Positions 1 through 9,182 of a stretch of DNA of 64,000 bases are shown in pieces; within the stretch, counting starts at the first letter, position 1, and the number at the start of each line of letters is the position of its first letter. The position numbers and the translations under genes were made by a program. The notes beneath the pieces are model-generated. The model saw only the letters and a list, made by a program, of their open reading frames with translations, searched no databases and was not told the origin of the DNA. Origin of the DNA: Clostridium sp. (GTDB lineage: Bacteria > Cyanobacteriota > Vampirovibrionia > Gastranaerophilales > Gastranaerophilaceae); assembly GCA_018362895.1 (NCBI GenBank), contig JAHALR010000001.1, positions 62,001-126,000 on the forward strand, given 5' to 3'.

Positions 1-345
1 TCAGGCTGTACTCAAGAAGCATGCGACTTTAAAGAAAACAAAAACAGATGGACATCAAAAGCTGTTGTTATAGGTGTCAGCCCTGACAGCATAAAAAGCC
101 ACAAAAATTTTAAAGAAAAGCATGGCTTAAATTTTATTCTGCTTTCTGATCCAGAGCATATACTTTCTGAAAAGTTTGAAGTTTGGGGAGAAAAGTCTAT
201 GTACGGCAGAAAATATATGGGAATTATTCGCTCTACCTTTTTGATTGATAAAAAAGGAGAAATCATAAAAGAATGGAGAAAAGTAAAATTAAAAGGTCAT
301 GTGGATGAAGTAATTTCTGAGTTGGAAGTCAATATCAATGAATAA
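1..345 (+). CDS. bcp: Thioredoxin-dependent peroxiredoxin, BCP type (5' end outside window)
   Basis: The open frame from base 1 runs to TAA at 343-345 and gives 114 residues of the C-terminal part of a peroxiredoxin. The visible start reads SGCTQEACDF, the BCP active site: the first Cys (residue 3 here) is the peroxidatic Cys, and the second (residue 8) is the resolving Cys in the usual 5-residue spacing. Downstream FILLSDPEH and the R-S-T-F-L-I-D strand with an Arg before the substrate pocket also fit the family. BCP reduces hydrogen peroxide and organic peroxides in the cytoplasm using thioredoxin; trxB lies 20 kb away. The N-terminal 40 or so residues are missing only because the window begins here. 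It overlaps the next gene by 8 bases. Confidence 0.9.
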   Translation, partial: SGCTQEACDFKENKNRWTSKAVVIGVSPDSIKSHKNFKEKHGLNFILLSDPEHILSEKFEVWGEKSMYGRKYMGIIRSTFLIDKKGEIIKEWRKVKLKGHVDEVISELEVNINE

Positions 346-523
346 AAAGTTTAAACACCTAAAAACAGGTGATACATATGAAATGATTCGTGATGATGTA
401 AAAAACTGCACAAATGCAAATGACGAACAAATAATGGTGCTTTATAAAAGAGACGGATTCCCAGAGCTTTTATTCGTTAGAGAAAAAAGTGAATTCTATA
501 CAAAATTTGAAGAAATAAAATAG
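338..523 (+). CDS. Small DUF1653-like protein
   Basis: A 61-residue cytoplasmic protein. It resembles the DUF1653 family: an initial K-H-L-K-T-G-D-x-Y-E segment, a central V-L-Y-K-R-D-G strand and a terminal L-F-V-R-E-K-S-E-F-Y-x-K-F segment, matching the family pattern of small beta-rich proteins ending in W/F-V-R-P-x-x-M-F. No catalytic residues are known for the family and the function is unknown. The ATG lies inside the last codons of bcp (8-base overlap), and GGAAG about 9 bases upstream can serve as ribosome binding site, so the two are probably translationally coupled. The link with peroxide defence is only positional. Family call from memory of the pattern; moderate certainty. Confidence 0.65.
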   Translation: MNKKFKHLKTGDTYEMIRDDVKNCTNANDEQIMVLYKRDGFPELLFVREKSEFYTKFEEIK

Positions 524-524
524 T

Positions 525-2345
525 TTATTTCGATTTTAAACAAATTTTATTTATTACACCGTGCATTTTGTGATATGGCATATTGTAAAAGCTTACAAAT
601 GTCGGTGTAATCTTTTTTATTAGCGCAAAAATGTTCCAATAAATGTTTTCTGTCTCTATCTCTTCAACACCATAAAAAATAACCTTTTCTTTTATGCCCA
701 ATTTTTTTAGAACCTTTTCAAGCTTAAAAATCTGCATATACCCTACTTTTATGGTTAAAATCCTCAAACCTTCTTCGACCTCTGAAAGTACATAATCAAG
801 TCCTAATGGTTCTCCTGATTTACGTATATTGATAAAAATATTATCTGTATAAATTATGTTATTTGTAAACATAGTTTGTATAACATAAGGAGGAACCTTA
901 TCAATACCCCTAGTAAAAAACAAAGCAGTACCTTTTACTTTTGAAATATTCTCGTATATTTTATTATATTTTTCAAGAAATTCTTCTTTTGACATAAATA
1001 CCATTGATTTGTAAAGCTCTTTGTTGCCCTCTGTATAAAGAATAAGAACAAAGAATGGTATAGAAGCTATCAAGAATGTCACATAAGCTCCATGAACAAA
1101 TTTAGAACATGTAGAAACAAAGAAACACAAATCAACAATCAAAATAAAAGCGGCTGCTATTGAATGAAGATATTTTCTTCTTAATAAAAAGATAGTCGAA
1201 ATCATAAGCCCTGTTATAGCAATTGTAGCAGTAACAGCCATTCCATAAGCTGCTGCCAGTTTACTCGATTCTTTGAACATTACAATAACAAGAACTACAA
1301 AGAACATCAAAAAAAAGTTCACAGCAGGAATATATATCTGAGAACTGATTTTTTTTGAAGTATATTTAATTTTTAACAAAGGAAGAATCCTTGTATTAAT
1401 CCCCTGATAAATAATAGAAAACAATCCACTTATCATCGCCTGAGAAGCAATAATGGTTGCCGCAAGACTAAGAATAAGAAAAGGCAGGTACAAAAACTTA
1501 CATTCGGACATTACCATTGAAAAAAGAATATTTTTAGTTTCAGGATGAGACAGCAAAAAAGCACCCTGCCCCAAATAATTTAATATTAAAGCAGCAAGTA
1601 CTATATACCACGCTTTAACAATAGGTTCACGACCAAGATGCCCCATATCAGCATATAACGCCTCTGCTCCTGTTGCACAAAGAATAACCTCTGACAAAAT
1701 AAAAAAACCAGCAATTCCATGATGAACTAAAAAATTAATTCCATTCAAAGGATTAAAAGCATGTAGCAATTCAGGAGCTCTAAATAAAGAAATTCCCCCA
1801 AATCCAGCCAGTGCAAAAAACCAAACAGCCATTATAGGCCCAAATACACCTGAAATCTTTTCTGTTCCACATTTTTGAAAGGAAAATAAAACAAGAGTAA
1901 TAACAATAGTAATGCCCAACACTATATGCTCGGAAAGAGTGGCAAATGGGTGCAAAAGTCTCAGACCTTCAACAGCAGATAGTATACTTATAGCAGGGGT
2001 TATTACACTATCGCCAATAATTAACGAAACAGCAATAAACGTGAGAAAAGTAAAAAACATAACCGGTCTTGAGCTTTTTAATAGCTTTTTGAGAATTTCA
2101 AACAATACAATTGAACCGCCTTCACCTCTTTTGCCAAGACTCATTGCAAACCAAGAATATTGAATTGTAACAACCAGCAAAAGTGTCCAGATTATTAATG
2201 ACAGTATTCCCGTAATATTTTTAAGACTCACAGAAACAGTAAGGAATATTACCGTAAATGTATAAATAGGGCTTGTGCCGATATCACCAAAAACCAAACC
2301 CATTGCATTCAATATTGAGCTGAAAGATCGGCTGAATTTTTTCAT
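525..2345 (-). CDS. kup: KUP-family potassium transporter
   Basis: A 606-residue inner-membrane K+ uptake protein (probable H+/K+ symport). The N-terminal G-L-V-F-G-D-I-G-T-S-P-I-Y-T-F stretch is the family signature, followed by about twelve hydrophobic segments to roughly residue 435 and then a soluble C-terminal domain of about 170 residues, as in E. coli Kup (622 residues). GEGGSIVLFE and GDSVITPAISILSAVEGL are also family segments. The reading frame is open for four more codons to a TTG at 2357, but the ATG at 2345 has GAGG six bases upstream, so I start there. The gene converges on the DUF1653-like gene with one base between stops and diverges from the DUF4914 gene. Confidence 0.95.
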   Translation of the reverse strand: MKKFSRSFSSILNAMGLVFGDIGTSPIYTFTVIFLTVSVSLKNITGILSLIIWTLLLVVTIQYSWFAMSLGKRGEGGSIVLFEILKKLLKSSRPVMFFTFLTFIAVSLIIGDSVITPAISILSAVEGLRLLHPFATLSEHIVLGITIVITLVLFSFQKCGTEKISGVFGPIMAVWFFALAGFGGISLFRAPELLHAFNPLNGINFLVHHGIAGFFILSEVILCATGAEALYADMGHLGREPIVKAWYIVLAALILNYLGQGAFLLSHPETKNILFSMVMSECKFLYLPFLILSLAATIIASQAMISGLFSIIYQGINTRILPLLKIKYTSKKISSQIYIPAVNFFLMFFVVLVIVMFKESSKLAAAYGMAVTATIAITGLMISTIFLLRRKYLHSIAAAFILIVDLCFFVSTCSKFVHGAYVTFLIASIPFFVLILYTEGNKELYKSMVFMSKEEFLEKYNKIYENISKVKGTALFFTRGIDKVPPYVIQTMFTNNIIYTDNIFINIRKSGEPLGLDYVLSEVEEGLRILTIKVGYMQIFKLEKVLKKLGIKEKVIFYGVEEIETENIYWNIFALIKKITPTFVSFYNMPYHKMHGVINKICLKSK

Positions 2346-2508
2346 AAAAAACCTCAAGTCTAATATTATTCGGAAATAGTAAAATACAAAAAAAGAAAAT
2401 GTACAATAAGAAATTATTTAGAATAGTAAATAATACACTTATTTTTTAGAATAATGTTCAAATTTATACTATAATTGCATAAGTATCATAGAAAATTGAA
2501 GGTTTCGG

Positions 2509-4413
2509 ATGAATAATACATTAATGAACGAAAAAGTTTGGCAAAATTGGAAAATCAGCAACGAATTAAAAGAAATTTTTGACAAATGTCAAAATGTAAT
2601 TTTGCCGGAAAAAAGAGATGAACTTATTGATTTATCAGTAGGAGGACAAGGCAATCTCACATATAATGTAGAATACCCTGTTGGAGAGCAAAATATTATT
2701 GAAGCAACCGTCACGAGATGCAAAAACGGAATAGGGATAAATTATCCCGATCCTTATATGAGAAGAAGAGACCCTGACTGTATGGTTGTAAATAATATTG
2801 CAATGACAGATAAGATTACTTTTAAAGAAAGATTTTCAAAAGATTTTGATAAAATCAGAAAAGAAACTTTAGAATGGCTTTGTTCTAATGAGATTATTCT
2901 AGTACCATTCATGGCAGGAGGAAACGAATACGGTTATCCGGCATTAATGGTTGCCCCTAAGAATGCTGCATTTTTTGCTGCAAGTATATATGACCTTCAA
3001 GGTGTTATTCCAAATGACAAGCTTGAAAAAGATTTTGCACCGACAGCAATCATATATGTAGCACCACCATTCAGACATACACATTTTGAAGGTAAACAGG
3101 TTGTCGTCCATAACCAACAAGAATCAGTTCATGAAGTATTTTCATACAACTTATATCCGGGACCAAGTGCCAAAAAAGGTGTCTACGGCGTATTATTGGC
3201 ATTGGGGTTAAAAGAAGATTTCGTAACTATACACGCTTCAACAGTGAATATTACAACACCTTATGATAATGACATAAGTATTCTCCATGAAGGTGCATCT
3301 GGCAGTGGAAAAAGTGAAATGCTTGAATATGCACACCGTGAAGAAGACGGACGTCTGCTTCTTGGAAGAAACGTTGTTACAGGCGAAGAAAAATACCTTG
3401 CGTTACAACAAGGCTGTAAACTTCAACCTGTAACAGATGATATGGCTCTTTGCCACCCGAGCTTCAGAAAAGATAACGGTCGTTTATGTGTTGCAGATGC
3501 TGAGAAATCCTGGTTTGTAAGAATTGACCATATAAAAAAATACGGAACAGACCCAAATCTTGAGTCAGTTACAACAAACCCTAAAGAGCCTCTGATATTC
3601 TTTAATCTTGAAGCTCATCCTGATGCAACATGCCTGATCTGGGAACATACAGAAGATGCTCCGGGAAAAAAATGTCCAAACCCGAGAATTATTATCCCAA
3701 GAGAACAAATCAAAAATATACAAAACGGGCCGATTGAAATTGATTACAGAAGTTTCGGTTTAAGAACTCCTCCTTGTACAAAAGAAAATCCTTCATACGG
3801 AATTTTCGGAATGCTGCATATTCTTCCGCCAGCTCTGGCATGGTTATGGCGACTTGTGGCACCAAGAGGATTTGGAAACCCAAGTATCACAAATACAAGC
3901 CAAAATGCCTTTAAACTTGAAAGTGAAGGTGTTGGTTCATTCTGGCCGTTTGCAACAGGTAAAAGAGTTGATTTAGCTAATATATTGCTTGAACAATTCA
4001 TGAAAACAACAAAAACAAGAAATATTCTTATTCCTAATCAGCACATTGGCTCATGGGAAGTAGGTTTTATGGCTGAATGGGTAATTCGTGAATATCTGGC
4101 TAGAAGAGGTCAGGCTTCATTCAGAAAATTAAACCTTAAACCGGCAAGACATCCATTGGGCGGATACATTCCGGAAAATATCCATGTGGAAGGAACACCT
4201 ATATCGAAAAAATTCTTCGATGTAACCAAACAGCCACAAATTGAAGAAGATGGATATGATGCAGGGGCAAAAATGCTCGAAGATTTCTTTAAAGAAGAAC
4301 TCAAGCTATATTTAAAATCAGATCTACACCCATTAGGCAAAGCAATTATTCTTTGCTGTATGGATAACGGAACAGTTGACGACTATGAAAAACTGATACC
4401 GGGAACATATTAA
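2509..4413 (+). CDS. DUF4914 protein, PEP-carboxykinase-like P-loop protein
   Basis: A 634-residue soluble protein. Around residues 262-271 it has G-A-S-G-S-G-K-S-E-M, a kinase-1a type P-loop as in PEP carboxykinases and HPr kinase, with a following acidic R-L-L-L-G-R-N segment and a later L-Q-P-V-T-D-D-M that could supply the second metal-binding aspartates. The overall pattern and length fit DUF4914, an uncharacterised family related to ATP-dependent PEPCK; true PEPCK is shorter and has different substrate-binding residues. A phosphotransfer role is likely, the substrate is unknown. AAGG lies about six bases before the ATG and TATAAT at 2471-2476 may be the -10. It ends 16 bases from a convergent gene. 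Confidence 0.75.
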   Translation: MNNTLMNEKVWQNWKISNELKEIFDKCQNVILPEKRDELIDLSVGGQGNLTYNVEYPVGEQNIIEATVTRCKNGIGINYPDPYMRRRDPDCMVVNNIAMTDKITFKERFSKDFDKIRKETLEWLCSNEIILVPFMAGGNEYGYPALMVAPKNAAFFAASIYDLQGVIPNDKLEKDFAPTAIIYVAPPFRHTHFEGKQVVVHNQQESVHEVFSYNLYPGPSAKKGVYGVLLALGLKEDFVTIHASTVNITTPYDNDISILHEGASGSGKSEMLEYAHREEDGRLLLGRNVVTGEEKYLALQQGCKLQPVTDDMALCHPSFRKDNGRLCVADAEKSWFVRIDHIKKYGTDPNLESVTTNPKEPLIFFNLEAHPDATCLIWEHTEDAPGKKCPNPRIIIPREQIKNIQNGPIEIDYRSFGLRTPPCTKENPSYGIFGMLHILPPALAWLWRLVAPRGFGNPSITNTSQNAFKLESEGVGSFWPFATGKRVDLANILLEQFMKTTKTRNILIPNQHIGSWEVGFMAEWVIREYLARRGQASFRKLNLKPARHPLGGYIPENIHVEGTPISKKFFDVTKQPQIEEDGYDAGAKMLEDFFKEELKLYLKSDLHPLGKAIILCCMDNGTVDDYEKLIPGTY

Positions 4414-4429
4414 AATACAAAATAATAAA

Positions 4430-6241
4430 TCATTTCTTTGAAGGCTGTAATTTTTCCCTTAACCGAAAATTACAGCCTTCATCTTCCATATCTATTTTCC
4501 CGTCAAAATCATTGTCTACACCATCAAAGCAAGAGTTAATCGAATTGAAAGACTCTGCACCGGGATTTTTAAAAAGCCATTTATCCGGAATTGAATTCCA
4601 GAAGTGCAAAAATTGTTTCTTAAATGATTTTGAAAGGTTTGCATTCTTAATTATTAGAACATTCTCATCGTTATACTTTTCTCCGCTTTTTGAAAAATTC
4701 ATAGAACCAATAACCGAATAAACATCATCTATAATTATAGATTTCATATGCATCTTACCTGCTCTATTTTCAACCTTGACTTTGATACCATTCTCTCTTA
4801 AAAATTTAACGGAGGAATATTTTCCGCTTGCTGCCGTTGCATCAACTATAACTTTTACATCAACACCTCTGTTTTTAGCATTTATCAGTGCCTGATTAAA
4901 GTCTTTATGCGTAATTACAAAAACAGGAACATAAACATATCTTTTGGCTGAATTTATCAAAGGAAGAATATGCTTTGTCATAATTGCATCCTGTGGTGAA
5001 AAATAGACTTCAACAACTGAAGAACCAAGCATAGTTGTATTAAATTTTGTGGGTAATTTTAAACTGTGAAATCTTCCGTTATACATTTGTTCAAATTCAT
5101 TTTGATATATTCGAGCTATTTGTGATGAATTTATAAAAAGTGCAGAGTTTGCATTAAAACCCGACAAATCTGTATGAGAAATATTTGCCGAGCCGGTCCA
5201 TACTTTCTTTGAATCAAAAATAAAAAACTTATTATGCATAATAGAATCTTTTATGGAGTAATTAGAGTTGCTAACAAACAACTCTTTATCATAATCAGTA
5301 TCAGGACGAGCATTTGTCAGAACTTTTTTCAGCTTAACTGTTTCCAGATAAATAGTATTTCCTTTTTTGTCAATATCATAAACCCATCTTACTTTTACAC
5401 CCCTATTTTGTGCACTAATCAAAGCATTTGTAATTTCAGGCTGATTGTCTACACCATAAATAGCAAAATCAATTGTAGATTTAGCAGAGTTTATTTGTTT
5501 AAGCAAAGATTGGCAAGCCGTAGTCAAACACTTCGAAGATGGATAATAGTACTTTGTAAAATCAGTGACATAAAACTCAACAAAATCGTCTTTATAACTT
5601 GGTCTATATTTCTCATAAACATCTCTTGCATAATTTTTATGTTCTTTTTTCTTGAAGTTATTTTTCTTTTTCAATCTGCACATCCTGCAAGGCAAATAAT
5701 CTTTAGGAACATCTTCAAATTTTATTATTTCAGCATTAGGTGTATTTAGAGCAAATTTACAATCAAGAGAATGAACCTTTCGAGTACGACTGTTATAACT
5801 GACAAGATTCAAAGTCTTTGCATAATTTATATTCTTTTTAACAACTTCAAAATTATTTTTTGTAATTGCATAGCCATATTTTATTAGATTCAATTCATAA
5901 TCTGAATTATCACAAAGAATAAAATGTTCTTTATTACTTTTATCTTTTTCAATTTTAATTTTTTTACCCAAAAGAACATTTTTAGCATAAAAATCTGCTA
6001 AGTAAGATAACCTGAGATTATCAATTTTCGAAAATCTATCATCAGAGAAATTTAGATGATAAAGAGCAATGTGCTCATCCTCATCACAAATTTTATTCTT
6101 GTTCAAATCAACAAAAAACTCTGAAGCATTTATCACCTTCAAAACTTCATAGCTATCTTCCCTCTTAAAACAAAAATAAGAAATCAAGAGAAAAGCTATA
6201 AGCAAAATTATTACAGAAAAGTTTTTCGAAAAAATATTCAT
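4430..6241 (-). CDS. Secreted phospholipase D-like nuclease with zinc-site and EF-hand-like segments
   Basis: A 603-residue exported protein. Residues 8-24 form a signal peptide or anchor. Residues 38-140 resemble a thermonuclease-like (SNase) fold and begin with a D-L-N-K-N-K-I-C-D-E-D-E calcium-loop-like motif. Around 158-187 lies H-S-L-D-C...C-R-M-C, a Cys/His zinc site often found in exported nucleases. Then come two PLD motifs: H-N-K-F-F-I-F-D near residue 336 with G-S-A-N-I-S, and H-M-K-S-I-I-I-D near 497 with G-S-M-N-F-S. Two HKD motifs form one catalytic site that cleaves phosphodiester bonds in DNA or phospholipid. The tail carries D-G-V-D-N-D-F-D-G-K-I-D, a calcium-binding repeat of surface proteins. 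Substrate unknown; nuclease favoured because of the zinc segment. Confidence 0.85.
   Translation of the reverse strand: MNIFSKNFSVIILLIAFLLISYFCFKREDSYEVLKVINASEFFVDLNKNKICDEDEHIALYHLNFSDDRFSKIDNLRLSYLADFYAKNVLLGKKIKIEKDKSNKEHFILCDNSDYELNLIKYGYAITKNNFEVVKKNINYAKTLNLVSYNSRTRKVHSLDCKFALNTPNAEIIKFEDVPKDYLPCRMCRLKKKNNFKKKEHKNYARDVYEKYRPSYKDDFVEFYVTDFTKYYYPSSKCLTTACQSLLKQINSAKSTIDFAIYGVDNQPEITNALISAQNRGVKVRWVYDIDKKGNTIYLETVKLKKVLTNARPDTDYDKELFVSNSNYSIKDSIMHNKFFIFDSKKVWTGSANISHTDLSGFNANSALFINSSQIARIYQNEFEQMYNGRFHSLKLPTKFNTTMLGSSVVEVYFSPQDAIMTKHILPLINSAKRYVYVPVFVITHKDFNQALINAKNRGVDVKVIVDATAASGKYSSVKFLRENGIKVKVENRAGKMHMKSIIIDDVYSVIGSMNFSKSGEKYNDENVLIIKNANLSKSFKKQFLHFWNSIPDKWLFKNPGAESFNSINSCFDGVDNDFDGKIDMEDEGCNFRLREKLQPSKK
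4440..4480. other. Perfect 15-bp inverted repeat at convergent gene ends
   Basis: Arms 4440-4454 and 4466-4480 are perfectly complementary, with an 11-base loop. It lies inside the last codons of the phospholipase D-like gene, 27 bases past the stop of the DUF4914 gene. Neither side is followed by a clear T-run, so it is not a textbook intrinsic terminator, but a hairpin this strong will form in both convergent transcripts and may end or protect them. Confidence 0.6.
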
Positions 6242-6290
6242 AACGCAATTATAAATTTAAACTACTAATAAGTAAATTTAGATTAATATT

Positions 6291-6326
6291 TTGGCACACA
6301 GAAATAAATACAGTAAAATTTACTTA
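6291..6326 (+). promoter_or_regulatory. Promoter of the alpha-mannosidase gene, probably giving a leaderless mRNA
   Basis: TTGGCA at 6291-6296, a 17-base spacer and TAAAAT at 6314-6319. Six bases separate the -10 box from the ATG at 6326, so the predicted first transcribed base is the A of the start codon. No ribosome binding site is present upstream of this ATG. Confidence 0.6.
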
Positions 6327-8773
6327 TGAAGAAAGTTTATGCCTACATACATACACACTGGGACAGAGAGTGGTATAGAGAATTCGAAGAATTCAGACTC
6401 AGACTGGTTGAAGTAATTGATGATGTACTAAAAAAGCTATCAAACAACGAAATTCCAGCATTTTATTTTGATGGGCAAACAAGTGCTCTCGATGATTATC
6501 TTGAAATAAGACCTGAAAACGAAGAATTAATAAAAAGCTTTATCAAAGAAAAAAGGTTATTCATTGGACCATACTACTGTTCAACTGACAGTTTTCTCAT
6601 AGACCGAGAATCGCTTATCAAAAATCTCCAGATAGGAATAAAAGAATCAGAAAAATTTGGCTGTAATGACTTCATTGCATACCATGCCGACACATTCGGG
6701 CACAGCAGGTTTATTCCGGAAATAGTAAAATATTTTAAAATTCCTTATTCTATGTTCTGGAGAGGTCTTGGAGAACTTGAAGCAGAATTTCTTTTCAGAA
6801 ATTTAAAAACAACTTATCTTATAGAAGGTTATTTTCATGACTATTTCAATGCAAATGTCAGTTATGAAAAAAAAGCAGAAATGCTAAAAAGAACACTAGA
6901 CAGAATTTCAAAATATTCAACAGAGAATATACTTCTTCCTCTTGGTGCCGACCACATGAAGTGTCCGGATAATCTTGCAATCCAACTTAAAGAAGTAAAT
7001 AAATATTTAAAAGGCTATAAAATAATATTATCTACACCGTTTGAATACTTGAATAGTGTCAAAAATTCATACCAAAAAAGAGTTGATTGTGAATTTAGGG
7101 ATACAACGAGAAACTTTATTCTTCCCGGAGTTTATTCCTCAAGAATTGATTTAAAACAAGAAAATGCTAAGCTTCAATGGAAACTCGCCAGAATAGTACA
7201 ACCTTTACAAGCAATAACAAACTTTTTAAACCTATCTGCAAATTTTCAGAGTTATACAGATTATTTATACAAAAAACTGCTCAACAACCACCCTCATGAC
7301 AGCATTTATGGATGCAGCATAGATAATGTGCACAAAGAAAATAAAGTGCGAAATCTAACAGTCTCAGAGGGCTCTGATGCAATATTAAATTCAATCAGAA
7401 GAGATTTGTGTTCTGACAATTCTTTATCGGTAATAAATATTTCAAATTATAATTTTAGCGGTGCACTAAAAATAACAAGTGAGAAAAAACTTGATAAAAA
7501 ATTTAATGCACAGCTGATTTCAAAAAGAAAAGGATTCCCTCTTCTAAAGGTATATGACATTAATCAGGTTCCAATCACAGAAGACTATACAACTTTATAT
7601 GAATACCTTATTGATATTAAAGAAATACCTGAATTTTCACTAAAAACATTAAAAGAATCTGATATAAACAAATCATCGTCTTTGAAAATATCTGATACTA
7701 CAATTGAAAATAACTATATTAAATTATCAGTAAAAAACAACAAAATTGAAATTTATGATAAAACAAAAAACAAATTGTACAAGAACTTTATCAGCTTTAC
7801 GGACAAAGCAGATATTGGTGACAGTTATAATTTCGGCGCACTAAAAAATGATATCCCATTCCAATCAAAAATAATAAAAAGCAAAATTAAAAAAAGCGGT
7901 CCAATCAGAAGCACTTTAGAAGTTCAATTTGCATTAGATATACCCTCAAAATCAACAGAAAAAGGGCGTTCAAAATCAATCAAAAAACATATTCTGAAGC
8001 TTCTTGTCACTCTGGAAAATCAAAATAAATACATAGAGTTCAATCTTGAATATGAAAACAAATCACTTAATCACATTCTTCAGGTAGAATTTAACCTTGA
8101 AAATAAAATCACTGAAACGGAATCAGACGATCTTTCAGGAATCATAAAAAGAAAATTTGATCCGGAATATGACATATATAAATTAATCCCCGCTCCAAGG
8201 GGAATTGAGCTAAAATTAAATACAGCACCATTACAAAAATTTGTTTATACACAGGGAATAGGAATAATTACTGAAGGCCTACAAGAATATGACATTAGAA
8301 AAAACAAGCTTGCTCTAACACTTTTGAGAGCAACAGGAACTATTTCAAACCCACATAATCCAACCAGAGGAACCCCGGCAGGACCGCCGCTTTTGACTCC
8401 TGATTTGCAAATGCAAGGCAAAAATGGTGCCAGATTTGCAATTTGCTTTGCAGACAATGTCAATGAGCTTGAAAAACATACAGAAGCTTTTTATCAATCA
8501 GCCTTATTATTCTGTGCAGAATTGAAAGATGAAAAACTTCTTGAATTTAATAACAAACACATACAAATCAGCACAATTAAAACAAACAAATATGGGGATT
8601 TGATTATCAGATTTGTAAACAAGTCAGAAACGAAAGAAAAGTTGAATTTCAATACAAAATTGGAAAACAAAGGTATTTATGTAACTGATGCAATGGAAAA
8701 TATTGCAAATAAATATGAAAATCAAATTATAATGCCAAATTCATTTTTAACAATAGCAATAAAAAAAGCTTAA
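6326..8773 (+). CDS. Glycoside hydrolase family 38 alpha-mannosidase
   Basis: An 815-residue cytoplasmic enzyme removing alpha-linked mannose by a retaining mechanism. N-terminal I-H-T-H-W-D-R-E-W-Y (residues 8-17) supplies zinc ligands His and Asp; Y-H-A-D-T-F-G-H-S around residue 122 holds the nucleophile Asp, which also binds zinc; N-N-H-P-H-D-S-I-Y-G-C-S-I-D near 320 is the third conserved block with a further zinc His. The rest is the beta-sandwich C-terminal region. No signal peptide, as in bacterial MngB-type enzymes (about 850-880 residues), so it probably acts on imported or phosphorylated mannosides. No transporter or partner gene is adjacent. Start chosen as the only ATG before the HTHWD motif; see the leaderless promoter entry. 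Confidence 0.93.
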   Translation: MKKVYAYIHTHWDREWYREFEEFRLRLVEVIDDVLKKLSNNEIPAFYFDGQTSALDDYLEIRPENEELIKSFIKEKRLFIGPYYCSTDSFLIDRESLIKNLQIGIKESEKFGCNDFIAYHADTFGHSRFIPEIVKYFKIPYSMFWRGLGELEAEFLFRNLKTTYLIEGYFHDYFNANVSYEKKAEMLKRTLDRISKYSTENILLPLGADHMKCPDNLAIQLKEVNKYLKGYKIILSTPFEYLNSVKNSYQKRVDCEFRDTTRNFILPGVYSSRIDLKQENAKLQWKLARIVQPLQAITNFLNLSANFQSYTDYLYKKLLNNHPHDSIYGCSIDNVHKENKVRNLTVSEGSDAILNSIRRDLCSDNSLSVINISNYNFSGALKITSEKKLDKKFNAQLISKRKGFPLLKVYDINQVPITEDYTTLYEYLIDIKEIPEFSLKTLKESDINKSSSLKISDTTIENNYIKLSVKNNKIEIYDKTKNKLYKNFISFTDKADIGDSYNFGALKNDIPFQSKIIKSKIKKSGPIRSTLEVQFALDIPSKSTEKGRSKSIKKHILKLLVTLENQNKYIEFNLEYENKSLNHILQVEFNLENKITETESDDLSGIIKRKFDPEYDIYKLIPAPRGIELKLNTAPLQKFVYTQGIGIITEGLQEYDIRKNKLALTLLRATGTISNPHNPTRGTPAGPPLLTPDLQMQGKNGARFAICFADNVNELEKHTEAFYQSALLFCAELKDEKLLEFNNKHIQISTIKTNKYGDLIIRFVNKSETKEKLNFNTKLENKGIYVTDAMENIANKYENQIIMPNSFLTIAIKKA

Positions 8774-8786
8774 CAAAATATCCAAT

Positions 8787-9182
8787 TTATTTTTCACAAG
8801 TTTTTTTCTTGTCAATCATATCACAAGGTGTCATAGTCCAAACTTTAATATTATATTTTTTAGCAACAGCATTTAAACGTTCAAAATATTTCATATCTTT
8901 TTGAGGTTTCTCCATAATCAAAACAACACCAGCCTTTTTGCCTGTACAATGAGAATAATACAAAGATTGACCAATTGATTCAGCCCATTTATAGGCAAAA
9001 TCAAATTCAATCGCATACTCATCAGTCACACAATCAACGCGAACACTATCCGGCAGAGTAACCTCTGTTAGACCTTTATTCGCTTTACACCATTGATTTT
9101 GATATTCTTTCTCTAGATATTGATGAGAAGCAAATACAGGTGTTGCTAAAAATAAAATGATAGAAATCAAAAAAATTCTCAT
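8787..9182 (-). CDS. Small exported protein with nuclease-like motif
   Basis: A 131-residue protein with a clear signal peptide (residues 1-18, cleavage after V-F-A-S). The mature part contains V-D-C-V-T-D-E-Y-A-I-E-F-D-F-A-x-K-W, an arrangement D...E-x-D...K that resembles the PD-(D/E)xK nuclease core, followed by the hydrophobic strand K-A-G-V-V-L-I-M. Four Cys suggest disulfides. Similar small exported proteins occur widely as hypothetical proteins; I recall the pattern but no assigned function. Its ATG overlaps the stop of the upstream Cys-rich gene (TAATG), so the two are translationally coupled. A cell-envelope or secreted nuclease is possible; not proven. Confidence 0.7.
   Translation of the reverse strand: MRIFLISIILFLATPVFASHQYLEKEYQNQWCKANKGLTEVTLPDSVRVDCVTDEYAIEFDFAYKWAESIGQSLYYSHCTGKKAGVVLIMEKPQKDMKYFERLNAVAKKYNIKVWTMTPCDMIDKKKTCEK

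Noticed and set aside
5234..5749. A 171-residue plus-strand frame
   Set aside because: Lies wholly inside the phospholipase D-like gene on the other strand; sequence is the usual antisense shadow with no ribosome binding site.
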